Source: Paraburkholderia dioscoreae (GTDB lineage: Bacteria > Pseudomonadota > Gammaproteobacteria > Burkholderiales > Burkholderiaceae). Taken from it: DNA of 64,000 nucleotides. Under the pieces are notes generated by a model. That model had not been told where the DNA came from and did no database searches. It saw only the letters and a program-made list of their open reading frames with translations. The position numbers and the translations under genes were made by a program. Every line of letters begins with the position of its first letter. The stretch's first letter is position 1. Shown piece after piece: positions 26,340-38,321 of this stretch. The DNA lies in assembly GCF_902459535.1 (NCBI RefSeq), contig NZ_LR699553.1, positions 2,914,001 to 2,978,000 of the forward strand, read 5' to 3'.

Positions 26340-28160
26340 CTACTTCTTTTTCTGCGGCGGCAAGTCGGTGCACACGCCTTCATACAGCTCGGCGGCCATG
26401 CCGATCGATTCGCCGAGCGTCGGATGCGGATGAATCGTCTTACCGATATCCGTTGCGTCCGCACCCATCTCGATCGCGAGACACACTTCGCTGATCAGGT
26501 CGCCGGCGTTCAACCCGACAATCCCGCCGCCGATCACACGATGCGTTTCCTCGTCGAACAGCAGTTTCGTGAAGCCTTCGTCGCGACCGTTGGCAATCGC
26601 CCGGCCCGAAGCCGCCCACGGGAACACCGCTTTGCCGTACTTGATGCCGGCCGCCTTCAACTGGTCTTCGGTCTTGCCCGCCCACGCCACTTCCGGATCG
26701 GTGTAAGCCACCGACGGAATCTGCAACGCGTCGAAGTACGCCTTCTCACCATGCGCGGCCTCGGCGGCAACGTGGCCTTCGTGCACCGCTTTATGCGCGA
26801 GCATCGGCTGACCGACGATGTCGCCGATCGCGAAGATGTGCGGCACATTAGTGCGCATCTGCCTGTCGACGTCGATGAAGCCGCGATCGGTCACCGCCAC
26901 GCCCGCCTTATCGGCGCCGATTTTCTTGCCATTCGGCGTACGGCCCACCGCAACCAGCACAAGGTCGTAGCGTTGCGCTTCGGCCGGGGCCTTTTCACCT
27001 TCGAACGAGACGTGAATGCCGTCGTCTTTCGCTTCGGCTGCGGTGGTTTTGGTCTTCAGCATGACGTTTGCGAAACGCTTGCTGTTGTACTTCTCCCAGA
27101 CCTTGACCAGATCGCGGTCCGCGCCGGCCATCAGGCCGTCGAGCATTTCGACCACATCGATCTTCGCGCCGAGCGTGGCATAAACCGTGGCCATTTCCAG
27201 ACCGATGATGCCGCCACCGATCACCAGCATGCGTTGCGGAATCTGACGCAGTTCGAGCGCGCCGGTCGAATCGACCACGCGCGGATCTTCCGGAATGAAC
27301 GGCAGTTTCACCGCTTCCGAACCGGCGGCGATGATCGCCTGCTTGAACTTGACGACTTTCTTGCCGCCTTCGGTCTGCACTTCCATGTGATGCGGATCGA
27401 CGAACGCGCCGTTACCCGTCACGACTTCGACCTTGCGCATCTTCGCCATGCCCGCAAGACCGCCAGTCAGTTTCTTGACGACGCCCGACTTGAACTCACG
27501 CAGCTTGTCCAGATCGATTTGCGGCTTGGCGAACGTGATGCCGTGTGCGCCGAGCGCTTCGGCTTCATCGATCACGAGCGCGGTGTGCAACAGCGCTTTC
27601 GACGGAATACAGCCGACATTCAGACAGACGCCGCCGAGCGTCGCGTAACGCTCGACCAGCACCGTTTTCATGCCGAGGTCGGCCGAGCGGAACGCTGCCG
27701 AATAGCCGCCGGGGCCAGACCCGAGCACGAGCATGTCGCACTCGATATCCGCGCTGCCCGAATAGCTGCCGGCTTGCGGCGCGGCTGCTGCCGCTTTGGC
27801 CGGAGCCGGAGCGGGAGCCGCCGCTTGAGCCGCCTGCTGCGGTTTGGCCTCCGCCTGAGCGGGCGCTTTCTCAGCTTCTTTGGCCGGAGCCTTCGGTGCG
27901 TCTTTCGCGGGCGCCGCATCCGCCGACGTTTCGACGAGCGCGATCAGCGTGCCTTGCGAGACTTTGTCGCCAGCTTTGACGCGGACTTCCTTGACGGTGC
28001 CGGCGGTGTCGCTCGGCACTTCGATGGAAGCCTTATCGGACTCGAGCGTCATCAGCGCCTGTTCGTTCTCGATGACGTCGCCCGGTTTGATATTGACTTC
28101 GATGACATCGACGTCTTTGAAGTCGCCGATATCCGGCACTTTTACTTCGACGAGACTCAT
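26340..28160 (-). CDS. lpdA: Dihydrolipoamide dehydrogenase (E3) with N-terminal lipoyl domain
   Basis: A 606-residue E3 of the pyruvate dehydrogenase complex that reoxidises dihydrolipoamide with NAD+. Unlike E. coli Lpd, it begins with a lipoyl domain (residues 1-78, lipoyl lysine Lys43 in ESDKASIEVPS) and an Ala/Pro/Lys linker to about 130. The FAD site is LVLGSGPGGYSAA and the redox disulfide is GGVCLNVGCIPSK. NAD binding is VIGGGIIGLEMA, and the C-terminal HPHPTLGES carries the catalytic His. I chose MSLVEVKVPDIGDF at 28160. It follows aceF with a repeat-bearing gap, so it may form a separate transcript. Confidence 0.96.
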   Translation of the reverse strand: MSLVEVKVPDIGDFKDVDVIEVNIKPGDVIENEQALMTLESDKASIEVPSDTAGTVKEVRVKAGDKVSQGTLIALVETSADAAPAKDAPKAPAKEAEKAPAQAEAKPQQAAQAAAPAPAPAKAAAAAPQAGSYSGSADIECDMLVLGSGPGGYSAAFRSADLGMKTVLVERYATLGGVCLNVGCIPSKALLHTALVIDEAEALGAHGITFAKPQIDLDKLREFKSGVVKKLTGGLAGMAKMRKVEVVTGNGAFVDPHHMEVQTEGGKKVVKFKQAIIAAGSEAVKLPFIPEDPRVVDSTGALELRQIPQRMLVIGGGIIGLEMATVYATLGAKIDVVEMLDGLMAGADRDLVKVWEKYNSKRFANVMLKTKTTAAEAKDDGIHVSFEGEKAPAEAQRYDLVLVAVGRTPNGKKIGADKAGVAVTDRGFIDVDRQMRTNVPHIFAIGDIVGQPMLAHKAVHEGHVAAEAAHGEKAYFDALQIPSVAYTDPEVAWAGKTEDQLKAAGIKYGKAVFPWAASGRAIANGRDEGFTKLLFDEETHRVIGGGIVGLNAGDLISEVCLAIEMGADATDIGKTIHPHPTLGESIGMAAELYEGVCTDLPPQKKK

Positions 28161-28283
28161 TAGTGTCCCCTTCTCATATTGATCGTGATGAGACGAAGAA
28201 CCCACGCAATGCAGCCCAAAAGCTGGCAGCGCTCTGGACAGAATCATCCTTTGCAGTCCGCCCAAGGACGCGCCTTTCTTTTG

Positions 28284-28363
28284 CCTACTTTTCTTTGGAA
28301 GACGCCCCGCAGGAAGTACCCTTGGGATGCAAAGAAAAGTAGGTGCCGCCCCGCACAGGGGCG
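28284..28363. repeat. Burkholderiaceae-type intergenic inverted repeat
   Basis: A 13-base arm CCTACTTTTCTTT (28284-28296) is repeated inverted at 28331-28343. It is followed at once by a second hairpin CGCCCC/GGGGCG (28347-28363) and the tail ACACTAATAGACCGAAA. I recall similar intergenic elements recurring in Paraburkholderia chromosomes. Its role is unknown; it sits between aceF and lpd. Confidence 0.65.
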
Positions 28364-28450
28364 ACACTAATAGACCGAAAAGAAAGCAGGTTCTACAGAG
28401 AGACGCGGATAACAAACAAAAAACCCGCGCCCCGCGCAACCATCACCACA

Positions 28451-30091
28451 TCAAAGAATCACACGCCGGAAATCGGCAAGAATCGCACCCAGATAAGCAT
28501 TGAAGCGCGCCGCTTCCGCCCCGTCGATAACCCGATGGTCATACGATAAAGACAACGGCAGCATCAGGCGCGGCACAAACTGCTTGCCGTCCCACACCGG
28601 CTTCATCGCACCACGCGACAGCCCGAGAATAGCGACTTCAGGCGCATTGATGATCGGCGTAAAGTTCGTGCCGCCAATTCCGCCGAGCGACGAAATCGAG
28701 AAGCAACCGCCCTGCATCTGATCCGGCTTCAGCTTGCCTTCACGCGCGGCCTTCGACAGATCGGTCATTTCCTTCGCGATCTCGACCAGACCCTTCTTGT
28801 CCGCGTCGCGAATCACCGGCACCACCAGACCGTTCGGTGTATCGGCGGCAAAACCTACGTGGAAGTACTGCTTGAACACGAGGTTGTCGCCGTCGAGACT
28901 CGCATTGAACGTCGGGAATTTCTTCAGAGCCGAAACAACAGCCTTGATCACGAATGCCAGCATCGTGATCTTCACGCCGGCCTTTTCGTTTTCCTTGTTC
29001 AGTTGCACGCGCAGCGCTTCGAGTTCCGTGATGTCCGCTTCGTCGTTGTTCGTGACGTGCGGAATCATGACCCAGTTGCGATGCAGATTCGCGCCCGAAA
29101 TCTTCTTGATGCGCGACAGCGGCTTCGGATCGACCGGACCGAATTTCGTGAAGTCGATCTTCGGCCACGGCAGCAGATTCAACTCGCCGCCGCCCGCCGC
29201 AGCCGGTGCCGCGGCACCCGCCGGCGCCGCACGCTGGCCGGCCATGACACTCTTGATGAAGGCAGTCACGTCGGCTTGCGTAATGCGGCCCTTCGGCCCC
29301 GTACCCCGCACCTGCGTCACGTCGACGCCGAGTTCGCGCGCGAACTTGCGCACTGACGGCGACGCATGGCTCGCGTGACGGGCGCCGCCTTCGCCAGCCG
29401 GAATCACGGGCGCCTGAGCGAGCGCCGACGGCGCCGCCGGAGCCGGCGACGGCGTAGCCGGCGCATCGGACGGCTGCTCGACAGCTTGCTGCTTCGGTGC
29501 CGGAGCCGGCGCAGCCGCGCCGCCTTCCGCTTCCACCACCACGATCACCGAGCCTTCCGACACGGTATCGCCAACCTTGACCTTCACTTCCTTGACGATG
29601 CCGGCAGCCGAGCTCGGCACGTCCATAGTCGCCTTGTCGGATTCGAGCGTCACCAGCGACTGCTCTTTCTCGACACGATCACCGACCTTCACGGCGACTT
29701 CGATCACGGGAATGTCTTTGTAGTCGCCGATATCCGGCACCTTGACTTCCTGCAGACCGCCACCGCCGCTCGCGGCGGGTGCGGGCGCAGCCGCGGGGGC
29801 GGCAGCCGGTGCCGGTGCGGCCGCAGGCGCCGGTGCAGCCGCGCCGCCTTCCGCGCCTTCCAGCACGACGATCAGCGAACCTTCCGACACGTTGTCGCCG
29901 ACCTTGACCTTCACTTCCTTGACGACGCCGGCGGCCGAGCTCGGCACATCCATGGTCGCCTTGTCGGATTCCAGCGTAACGAGCGACTGCTCTTTCTCGA
30001 CGGTGTCACCCGCCTTCACCAGCACCTCGATCACAGGAATGTCCTTGTAATCGCCGATGTCCGGCACCTTGACTTCGATCGCTTGACTCAT
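28451..30091 (-). CDS. aceF: Pyruvate dehydrogenase E2, dihydrolipoyl acetyltransferase
   Basis: A 546-residue E2 core enzyme that transfers acetyl groups to CoA. It has two lipoyl domains with lipoyl lysines Lys44 and Lys153 (both in ESDKATMDVPS). Ala/Pro linkers separate them. The E1/E3-binding domain begins SPSVRKFARELGVDV near 250, and the catalytic domain ends with SYDHRVIDGAEAA (His519). It follows aceE by 86 bases on the same strand, and together they form the PDH operon. Confidence 0.97.
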   Translation of the reverse strand: MSQAIEVKVPDIGDYKDIPVIEVLVKAGDTVEKEQSLVTLESDKATMDVPSSAAGVVKEVKVKVGDNVSEGSLIVVLEGAEGGAAAPAPAAAPAPAAAPAAAPAPAASGGGGLQEVKVPDIGDYKDIPVIEVAVKVGDRVEKEQSLVTLESDKATMDVPSSAAGIVKEVKVKVGDTVSEGSVIVVVEAEGGAAAPAPAPKQQAVEQPSDAPATPSPAPAAPSALAQAPVIPAGEGGARHASHASPSVRKFARELGVDVTQVRGTGPKGRITQADVTAFIKSVMAGQRAAPAGAAAPAAAGGGELNLLPWPKIDFTKFGPVDPKPLSRIKKISGANLHRNWVMIPHVTNNDEADITELEALRVQLNKENEKAGVKITMLAFVIKAVVSALKKFPTFNASLDGDNLVFKQYFHVGFAADTPNGLVVPVIRDADKKGLVEIAKEMTDLSKAAREGKLKPDQMQGGCFSISSLGGIGGTNFTPIINAPEVAILGLSRGAMKPVWDGKQFVPRLMLPLSLSYDHRVIDGAEAARFNAYLGAILADFRRVIL

Positions 30092-30177
30092 TGTTAGTGT
30101 CTCCTGGGCCGCGCACGCACCCGGCCCCCGTCGAACGGGGGCGGGCGCACACGCCGTGGCACACGGGGAAGGATGCC

Positions 30178-32874
<2,697 letters not shown>

Positions 32875-32950
32875 GCTCGTCTCCTGGATATAGAGGAACG
32901 CTCTTTGAACAGACGACGCGGACGAAGCACGGCCGCGGCAGCTTCGGCCG

Positions 32951-33015
32951 ATTGTAATGACCGTCCCGACGTCCGCGCAACAAAATTTTCGAATTACGAG
33001 ATTCATTCTCATAAT
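32951..33015 (-). promoter_or_regulatory. aceE promoter and adjacent inverted repeat
   Basis: On the minus strand a -35 TTGCGC (32975-32980) and -10 TACAAT (32951-32956) are 18 bases apart, about 75 bases before aceE. A 23-base inverted repeat at 32993-33015 (arms ATTACGAGA and TCTCATAAT, one mismatch, five-base centre) lies 12 bases upstream of the -35. It is a candidate operator with some resemblance to Fur boxes. Confidence 0.55.
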
Positions 33016-33149
33016 GCGGAAAATTGTTGCGGCGCAACCTGATTTGACTGCCAATCGACGGATACGTCGGCTAGTTTGCGCCGAATAATGGCACTTTCAG
33101 CGCTTTTTTGCGCCATTTGCCAGCTTCCTGCTGCGCTACAATGCCACGC

Positions 33150-35666
33150 ATGTTGACCGAACGGCTTTTCGCACGCTCGGCGCGCACCGCCGGTTCGCCG
33201 GCGGATTCGACGCCGTCCTCCCGCTGGCACCACGGACCGTGGTGGTCGAATTCCTATTTGCTCACGCCGCTCCTGTCGATCCTCGTTTTTCTGGTCGTCA
33301 TGAGTCTGATTCTGTGGAGTCTGAACCGGCGCGAACAGCAGCAGCAGGAAGACACGCTGTATCGCAACGTCGCGTGGGCGCAGCAGCAGATCCGTCTTTC
33401 CATGACCGGCGCACAGGAACAGATCCAGGCGCTCGCGCGCGATCTGGTGGCCGGCCACGCCGATCCGCATTCGTTCCAGGTGTCCACCACCGACATCATG
33501 CAGGGGCATCCCGAGATCCTCTACATGAACTGGTACACGAGCCAGCAGCAGCCGCGCTGGCCCAATACCGCGCTGCCGGTGTTCGGCCAGCGGCTCGCGA
33601 GGCCGAACGACACGCAGATGGACGAAGCCGTCAAGGCCGCCTTTACCGAGGCGCGCAATACGCGCCGCCAGGTCTATTCGCCGCTCATTTATGACGACGT
33701 CGGCAACGGCTACATCACGCTGCAAACGCCGGTGTACCGCGACCGCGACTTCCTCGGCACGATCGCCGCGGTGTTCTCGGTGGAAGGCATTCTCAAGCAC
33801 GACATTCCGCCGGAGCTTTCGGCGAAATACAAAATCTCGATCATCGACGTGAACAACCGCGAGTTGACCACCACGTCGACCCGCCCGCGCCTGCCGCGCG
33901 ACATGTTCTACGATCTGCCGCTAGACCCGCCGGGCCAGGGCGTCTCCGTGCGCGTCTACGCGTTTCCGCAGATGACCAACTTCACCAACAACACCCTGGT
34001 GTGGCTGGTGGCGGGCCTGTCCTGTTTCGTGCTGTGGAGCCTGTGGAGCTTGTGGAAACACACGCGCCAACGCTTCGAGGCGCAGCAGGCGCTGTACGCC
34101 GAAGCGTTCTTCCGCCGCGCGATGGAAAATTCGGTGCTGATCGGCATGCGCGTACTCGACATGCACGGGCGCATCACCCACGTCAATCCGGCGTTTTGCC
34201 GCATGACCGGCTGGGATGAAAGCGATCTGGTCGGCAAGAATGCGCCGTTCGCTTACTGGCCGCGCGACGCTTACCCCGAAATGCAGCGCCAGCTCGACAT
34301 GACGCTGCGCGGCAAGGCGCCCTCTTCCGGCTTCGAATTGCGGGTGCGCCGCAAGGACGGATCGCTGTTCCACGCGCGTCTTTACGTGTCGCCGCTGATC
34401 GACAGTTCGGGCCGCCAGACCGGCTGGATGTCGTCGATGACCGACATCACCGAACCGAAACGCGCGCGCGAAGAACTCGCCGCCGCGCACGAGCGCTTCA
34501 CCACCGTGCTCGAAAGCCTCGACGCCGCCGTGTCCGTGCTGGCCGCCGACGAGGCCGAGCTGCTGTTCGCCAACCGCTATTACCGTCATCTGTTCGGGAT
34601 TCGCCCGGACGGTCATCTGGAATTGGCGGGCGGCGGGTTCGATAGCGCACAGGCGTCGTCCGATTCGATCGATATGGTGGATACCTACGCCGGGTTGCCC
34701 GCCGCGGCGTTGACCGAAAGCACCGCCGATGCGCAGGAAGTTTACGTGCAAAGCATCCAGAAGTGGTTCGAAGTGCGCCGCCAGTACATCCAGTGGGTGG
34801 ACGGCCACCTCGCGCAGATGCAGATCGCAACCGACATTACGACTCGCAAGCAGGCGCAGGAATTGTCGCGTCAGCAGGACGAAAAACTGCAGTTCACGAG
34901 CCGCCTCATGACGATGGGCGAAATGGCGTCGTCGCTCGCCCACGAGTTGAACCAGCCGCTCGCCGCGATCAATAACTATTGCTCCGGAACCGTCGCACTG
35001 GTTAAATCCGGTCGGACGACGCCTGACAATCTGCTGCCCGTGCTCGAAAAGACGGCCCAGCAAGCGGTGCGCGCAGGCATGATCATCAAGCGCATTCGCG
35101 AGTTCGTGAAGCGCAGCGAGCCGAAGCGTCAGGCCACGCGCGTCGCGGATATCGTCGCGGACGCCGTGGGTCTCGCGGAAATCGAGGCGAGGAAGCGCCG
35201 CATTCGTATCGTCACGGATCTGCGCGCGCGCCTGCCGGTGATCTACGTCGATCCGGTGCTGATCGAGCAGGTGCTGGTCAACCTGCTGAAGAACGGCGCC
35301 GAAGCAATGGCCGAAGCCCGTCCGAACGCGGTCGACCCGGTGATCCGCGTGGTCGTGCGGCTGGAGGGCGGATTTGTCTGCATCAGCGTCGTCGACCAGG
35401 GGCCGGGCGTCGACGAAGCAACAGCCGAGCGGCTGTTCGAACCGTTTTACAGCACCAAGTCCGATGGCATGGGCATGGGGCTGAATATTTGCCGTTCGAT
35501 TATCGAATCGCACCGCGGCCGTCTGTGGGTGGTCAACAACGTCGAATCTGACGGCCACATCACAGGCGCCACGTTCCATTGCAGTCTGCCTATTGGAGAG
35601 CCTGACGGCCCGAGCAACGGCGGGTCACAGGCGCCGACACCACAAACCGTTACGGGAGAGCTATGA
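33150..35666 (+). CDS. Membrane sensor histidine kinase with two PAS domains
   Basis: An 838-residue hybrid-free sensor kinase. A membrane span lies at about 36-59 and a second at about 282-302, so residues 60-280 form a periplasmic sensor domain. A PAS domain follows (about 316-436, containing ITHVNPAFCRMTGWDESDL), then a second more diverged PAS-like region (446-566). The HisKA box SLAHELNQPLAAINNY has phosphoacceptor His598. The ATPase motifs are NLLKNGAEAM and GMGMGLNICRSIIESH. This resembles FixL/DctB/TtrS-type kinases. TACAAT at 33137-33142 just before the start suggests a nearly leaderless mRNA; the ATG at 33141 is an alternative. Signal unknown. Confidence 0.9.
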   Translation: MLTERLFARSARTAGSPADSTPSSRWHHGPWWSNSYLLTPLLSILVFLVVMSLILWSLNRREQQQQEDTLYRNVAWAQQQIRLSMTGAQEQIQALARDLVAGHADPHSFQVSTTDIMQGHPEILYMNWYTSQQQPRWPNTALPVFGQRLARPNDTQMDEAVKAAFTEARNTRRQVYSPLIYDDVGNGYITLQTPVYRDRDFLGTIAAVFSVEGILKHDIPPELSAKYKISIIDVNNRELTTTSTRPRLPRDMFYDLPLDPPGQGVSVRVYAFPQMTNFTNNTLVWLVAGLSCFVLWSLWSLWKHTRQRFEAQQALYAEAFFRRAMENSVLIGMRVLDMHGRITHVNPAFCRMTGWDESDLVGKNAPFAYWPRDAYPEMQRQLDMTLRGKAPSSGFELRVRRKDGSLFHARLYVSPLIDSSGRQTGWMSSMTDITEPKRAREELAAAHERFTTVLESLDAAVSVLAADEAELLFANRYYRHLFGIRPDGHLELAGGGFDSAQASSDSIDMVDTYAGLPAAALTESTADAQEVYVQSIQKWFEVRRQYIQWVDGHLAQMQIATDITTRKQAQELSRQQDEKLQFTSRLMTMGEMASSLAHELNQPLAAINNYCSGTVALVKSGRTTPDNLLPVLEKTAQQAVRAGMIIKRIREFVKRSEPKRQATRVADIVADAVGLAEIEARKRRIRIVTDLRARLPVIYVDPVLIEQVLVNLLKNGAEAMAEARPNAVDPVIRVVVRLEGGFVCISVVDQGPGVDEATAERLFEPFYSTKSDGMGMGLNICRSIIESHRGRLWVVNNVESDGHITGATFHCSLPIGEPDGPSNGGSQAPTPQTVTGEL

Positions 35667-36307
35667 ACAGCCCAGTCACCACACAGGAAACTGTCTTTGT
35701 CGTCGACGACGACGAGGCCGTGCGAGATTCGCTGCGCTGGCTGCTGGAGGCGAACGGCTACCGCGTGCAGTGCTTCTCCAGCGCCGAGCAGTTCATCGAC
35801 GCATGGCAGCCGCACACGCATCCGGGCCAGATCGCCTGCCTGATCCTCGACGTGCGGATGTCCGGCATGAGCGGGCTCGAATTGCAGGAACGCCTGATCG
35901 CCGACAACGCGTCGCTGCCGATCATCTTCGTGACGGGTCACGGAGACGTCCCGATGGCCGTGTCCACGATGAAAAAAGGCGCGATGGACTTCATCGAGAA
36001 GCCGTTCGACGAAGCCGAGTTGCGCAAGCTTGTCGAGCGCATGCTCGACAAGGCGCGCAGCGAAAGCAGCAGCGTGCAGCAGCAGCGCGCCGCGGCAGAA
36101 CGACTCGGCAAGCTGACCGCGCGTGAGCACCAGGTGCTCGAGCGCATCATCGCCGGCCGCCTGAACAAGCAGATCGCCGACGACCTCGGCATCAGCATCA
36201 AGACGGTCGAAGCGCACCGCGCGAACATCATGGAAAAGCTCAACGTCAACACGGTCGCCGATCTGCTGCGACTCGCGCTGTCGAACAAGCCGCAACCGGC
36301 GCAATAA
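35663..36307 (+). CDS. FixJ/NarL-type response regulator
   Basis: A 214-residue response regulator. The receiver domain (about 10-125) has the acidic pocket VDDDEAV, phospho-Asp63 in LILDVRMSG and Lys in FIEKPFDEAEL. The LuxR-type helix-turn-helix covers about 150-205 (LTAREHQVLERIIAG, NKQIADDLGISIKTVEAHR). It overlaps the kinase stop codon by four bases (ATGA), so the two are translationally coupled and form a pair. The FixJ-like C-terminus suggests transcription activation. The regulon is unknown; neighbouring aceE is a candidate. Confidence 0.95.
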   Translation: MNSPVTTQETVFVVDDDEAVRDSLRWLLEANGYRVQCFSSAEQFIDAWQPHTHPGQIACLILDVRMSGMSGLELQERLIADNASLPIIFVTGHGDVPMAVSTMKKGAMDFIEKPFDEAELRKLVERMLDKARSESSSVQQQRAAAERLGKLTAREHQVLERIIAGRLNKQIADDLGISIKTVEAHRANIMEKLNVNTVADLLRLALSNKPQPAQ

Positions 36308-36894
36308 GCCACACCCCGAGCCGCACCGCGGCGGCACGCCCCGAAGAAAATCCCCTGGGGTAGCCGCCGCCGGAAAAGTGGCCACGCATCAACGGCCGGA
36401 CCCTCCACGAGTCCGGCCACCTCGCCGCCTCCCTCCTGTCATACCCCCTCGCTTTTTGCCTCGCCACCTTGCATGCCATCAACGCGACCTGCGTTAATTC
36501 GACGCATCCAGCAGGAAAATAATACGCATTACTCAGCAAATGCTTACACTATTGCGCAACAATTTCTTTCCTCAGACAAGATTGACGGACTGATGCGCAC
36601 CCTTTAATTTACACAGAACTCCTTAGCGCATATCGCCGACGGCGATCAACGCGGGAACGACGTGCTGCAAAAATCAGCACGCGGTATCGCCTGGTGGTAC
36701 GAAACAATCGGATCGGCTCGAGCGTTTCTTTTTCGCAGCATCGTGTCCGCCGAGCCGTTTGGCTGCCAACCGGACACCTGCTCGCCTCGCCACCTCCCTG
36801 CCACTTCCTTGCCACATTCCATCGCGGCGGAGCGACGCAGCGCGTGCTGCGCACGCACGTCGCGTCTTATAAACATTACCGGGAGGAAATCATC
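36308..36894. other. Intergenic region between response regulator and DUF3300 gene
   Basis: About 590 bases. A hairpin GGCCGGAC/GTCCGGCC at 36394-36418 lies after the response regulator. Further right it becomes less GC-rich (TTACACTATTGCGCAACAAT and similar), where the promoter of the DUF3300 gene is expected. No gene with a convincing start or composition is seen. Confidence 0.6.
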
Positions 36895-38301
36895 GTGAAA
36901 CGATCCGGAGCACACCGCTCGTGTGTGTTGTTTGTCTGCGCCGTTCTTGCAGGGGCGCCGCTCGTTACCGGGCTGGCCACGCCGGGCGTCGTCCATGCGC
37001 AAGGCGTCTCGAAAATGTCGAACCAGCAACTCGATTCGCTGGCCGCTCCCATTGCACTTTATCCGGACGCCCTGCTCGCGCAGGTGCTGATGGCCGCGAC
37101 TTTTCCGCAAGACGTGCGGGCTGCGGCCGCGTGGTCCAGATCAAACGCGAAGCTGCAAGGCGACGACGCGGTCAGAGCGGTCGCGGCCGAGCCGTGGGAT
37201 CCGAGCGTGCAGTCGCTCGTCGCCTTCCCACAGGTGCTCGCCACGATGGCTTCGAAATCGGATTGGGTCACGCAACTCGGCTCAGCGTTCCTCGCCCAGC
37301 CCGGTGACGTGATGGACTCCGTGCAGCGTCTGCGCCGGCAGGCGCAAGCGGCCGGCAATCTGAAAACAAGTGCGCAGCAAACGGTCGTGGTCGAGCAGAG
37401 CACGATTCAGATCGTGCCGGCCAATCCGCAAGTGGTGTACGTGCCAACCTACAACCCCACGGTAGTCTATGGCGTGTGGCCTTATCCCGCGTATCCGCCT
37501 GTGTATGTTCCGCCGCCGCCCGGTTACACCATCGCCACCAGTTTCATGGCCGGTCTCGCGTTCGGCACCGGCGTCGCCGTGGCGAACGCGCTGTGGGGCG
37601 GCTTCAACTGGAACTCGCATGACGTCAATATCAACGTGAACCGGTACAACACGATCAACGTGAACAACCGCCTCAACGTGAATGGCAGCACGACGAACTG
37701 GAACCGCAACACCAACGTCAATCGAAATATCAACAATGCGAATTTCGATCGCAACCTGAACAACAACGTCGGCGGCATACAACACGATGCGTATCGCGGC
37801 CGCGACAACGCCCGCGCTCAGGCGCAGCAGACCCTGCAGAACCGCACGGGCCAGAATCTGGGCGGCAGCGCGAGCCAGCGCGTGCAAGGGATCCACCAGG
37901 GCGGCACGGCAAACCCCGGTTTGCAGAACCGCGCGCAGAACGTCAATCGCGACAATGCGCTGCGCGGCGCCGGCGACGGCAACACCGCTCGTGAGGATAC
38001 GCAGCGCGGTCAGGCAAGCCGCGACGCGCTCGCGAACCGCGCTACCCAGCAACACACGGGAAGAGATAACGGCGCGAATGCCGGCGTACAGCAACGCACA
38101 CACGGCGGTCCTGGTGCAGACGGCGGCGGCCAGCAACATGCGCTGCGTGGTATCGGCGCAGACGGCGGCGGCCAACAGCGAGCGCTGGGTGGTGCCGGCG
38201 CAAACGGCGGCGGCCAGCATGGCGGCGGTGCCGGGAATTGGGGCGGTGGCGCACTGGGTGGTGGCGGCGCAGGTGAGCGCCACTTCGGCCGCAATCGTTG
38301 A
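36895..38301 (+). CDS. DUF3300 exported protein
   Basis: A 468-residue exported protein starting with GTG at 36895; GGGAGGAAAT precedes it. The signal peptide ends at ATPGVVHAQG, near residue 36. The DUF3300 domain (about 40-260) contains LAAPIALYPDALLAQVLMA and VVYVPTYNPTVVYG. An Asn-rich and then Gly-rich repetitive tail follows (INVNRYNTINVNNRLN; GADGGGQQ repeats). It sits directly before a DUF2950 gene, a pairing I know from other proteobacteria. Function of either domain is not known; the location is most likely periplasm or outer membrane. Confidence 0.9.
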   Translation: MKRSGAHRSCVLFVCAVLAGAPLVTGLATPGVVHAQGVSKMSNQQLDSLAAPIALYPDALLAQVLMAATFPQDVRAAAAWSRSNAKLQGDDAVRAVAAEPWDPSVQSLVAFPQVLATMASKSDWVTQLGSAFLAQPGDVMDSVQRLRRQAQAAGNLKTSAQQTVVVEQSTIQIVPANPQVVYVPTYNPTVVYGVWPYPAYPPVYVPPPPGYTIATSFMAGLAFGTGVAVANALWGGFNWNSHDVNINVNRYNTINVNNRLNVNGSTTNWNRNTNVNRNINNANFDRNLNNNVGGIQHDAYRGRDNARAQAQQTLQNRTGQNLGGSASQRVQGIHQGGTANPGLQNRAQNVNRDNALRGAGDGNTAREDTQRGQASRDALANRATQQHTGRDNGANAGVQQRTHGGPGADGGGQQHALRGIGADGGGQQRALGGAGANGGGQHGGGAGNWGGGALGGGGAGERHFGRNR

Positions 38302-38321
38302 ACAATAAAAAGGAGTCTCTG

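Noticed and set aside
26319..28163. A 614-codon frame opposite lpd
   Set aside because: Same reason: an antisense shadow of a GC-rich gene, low-complexity and without any family motif.
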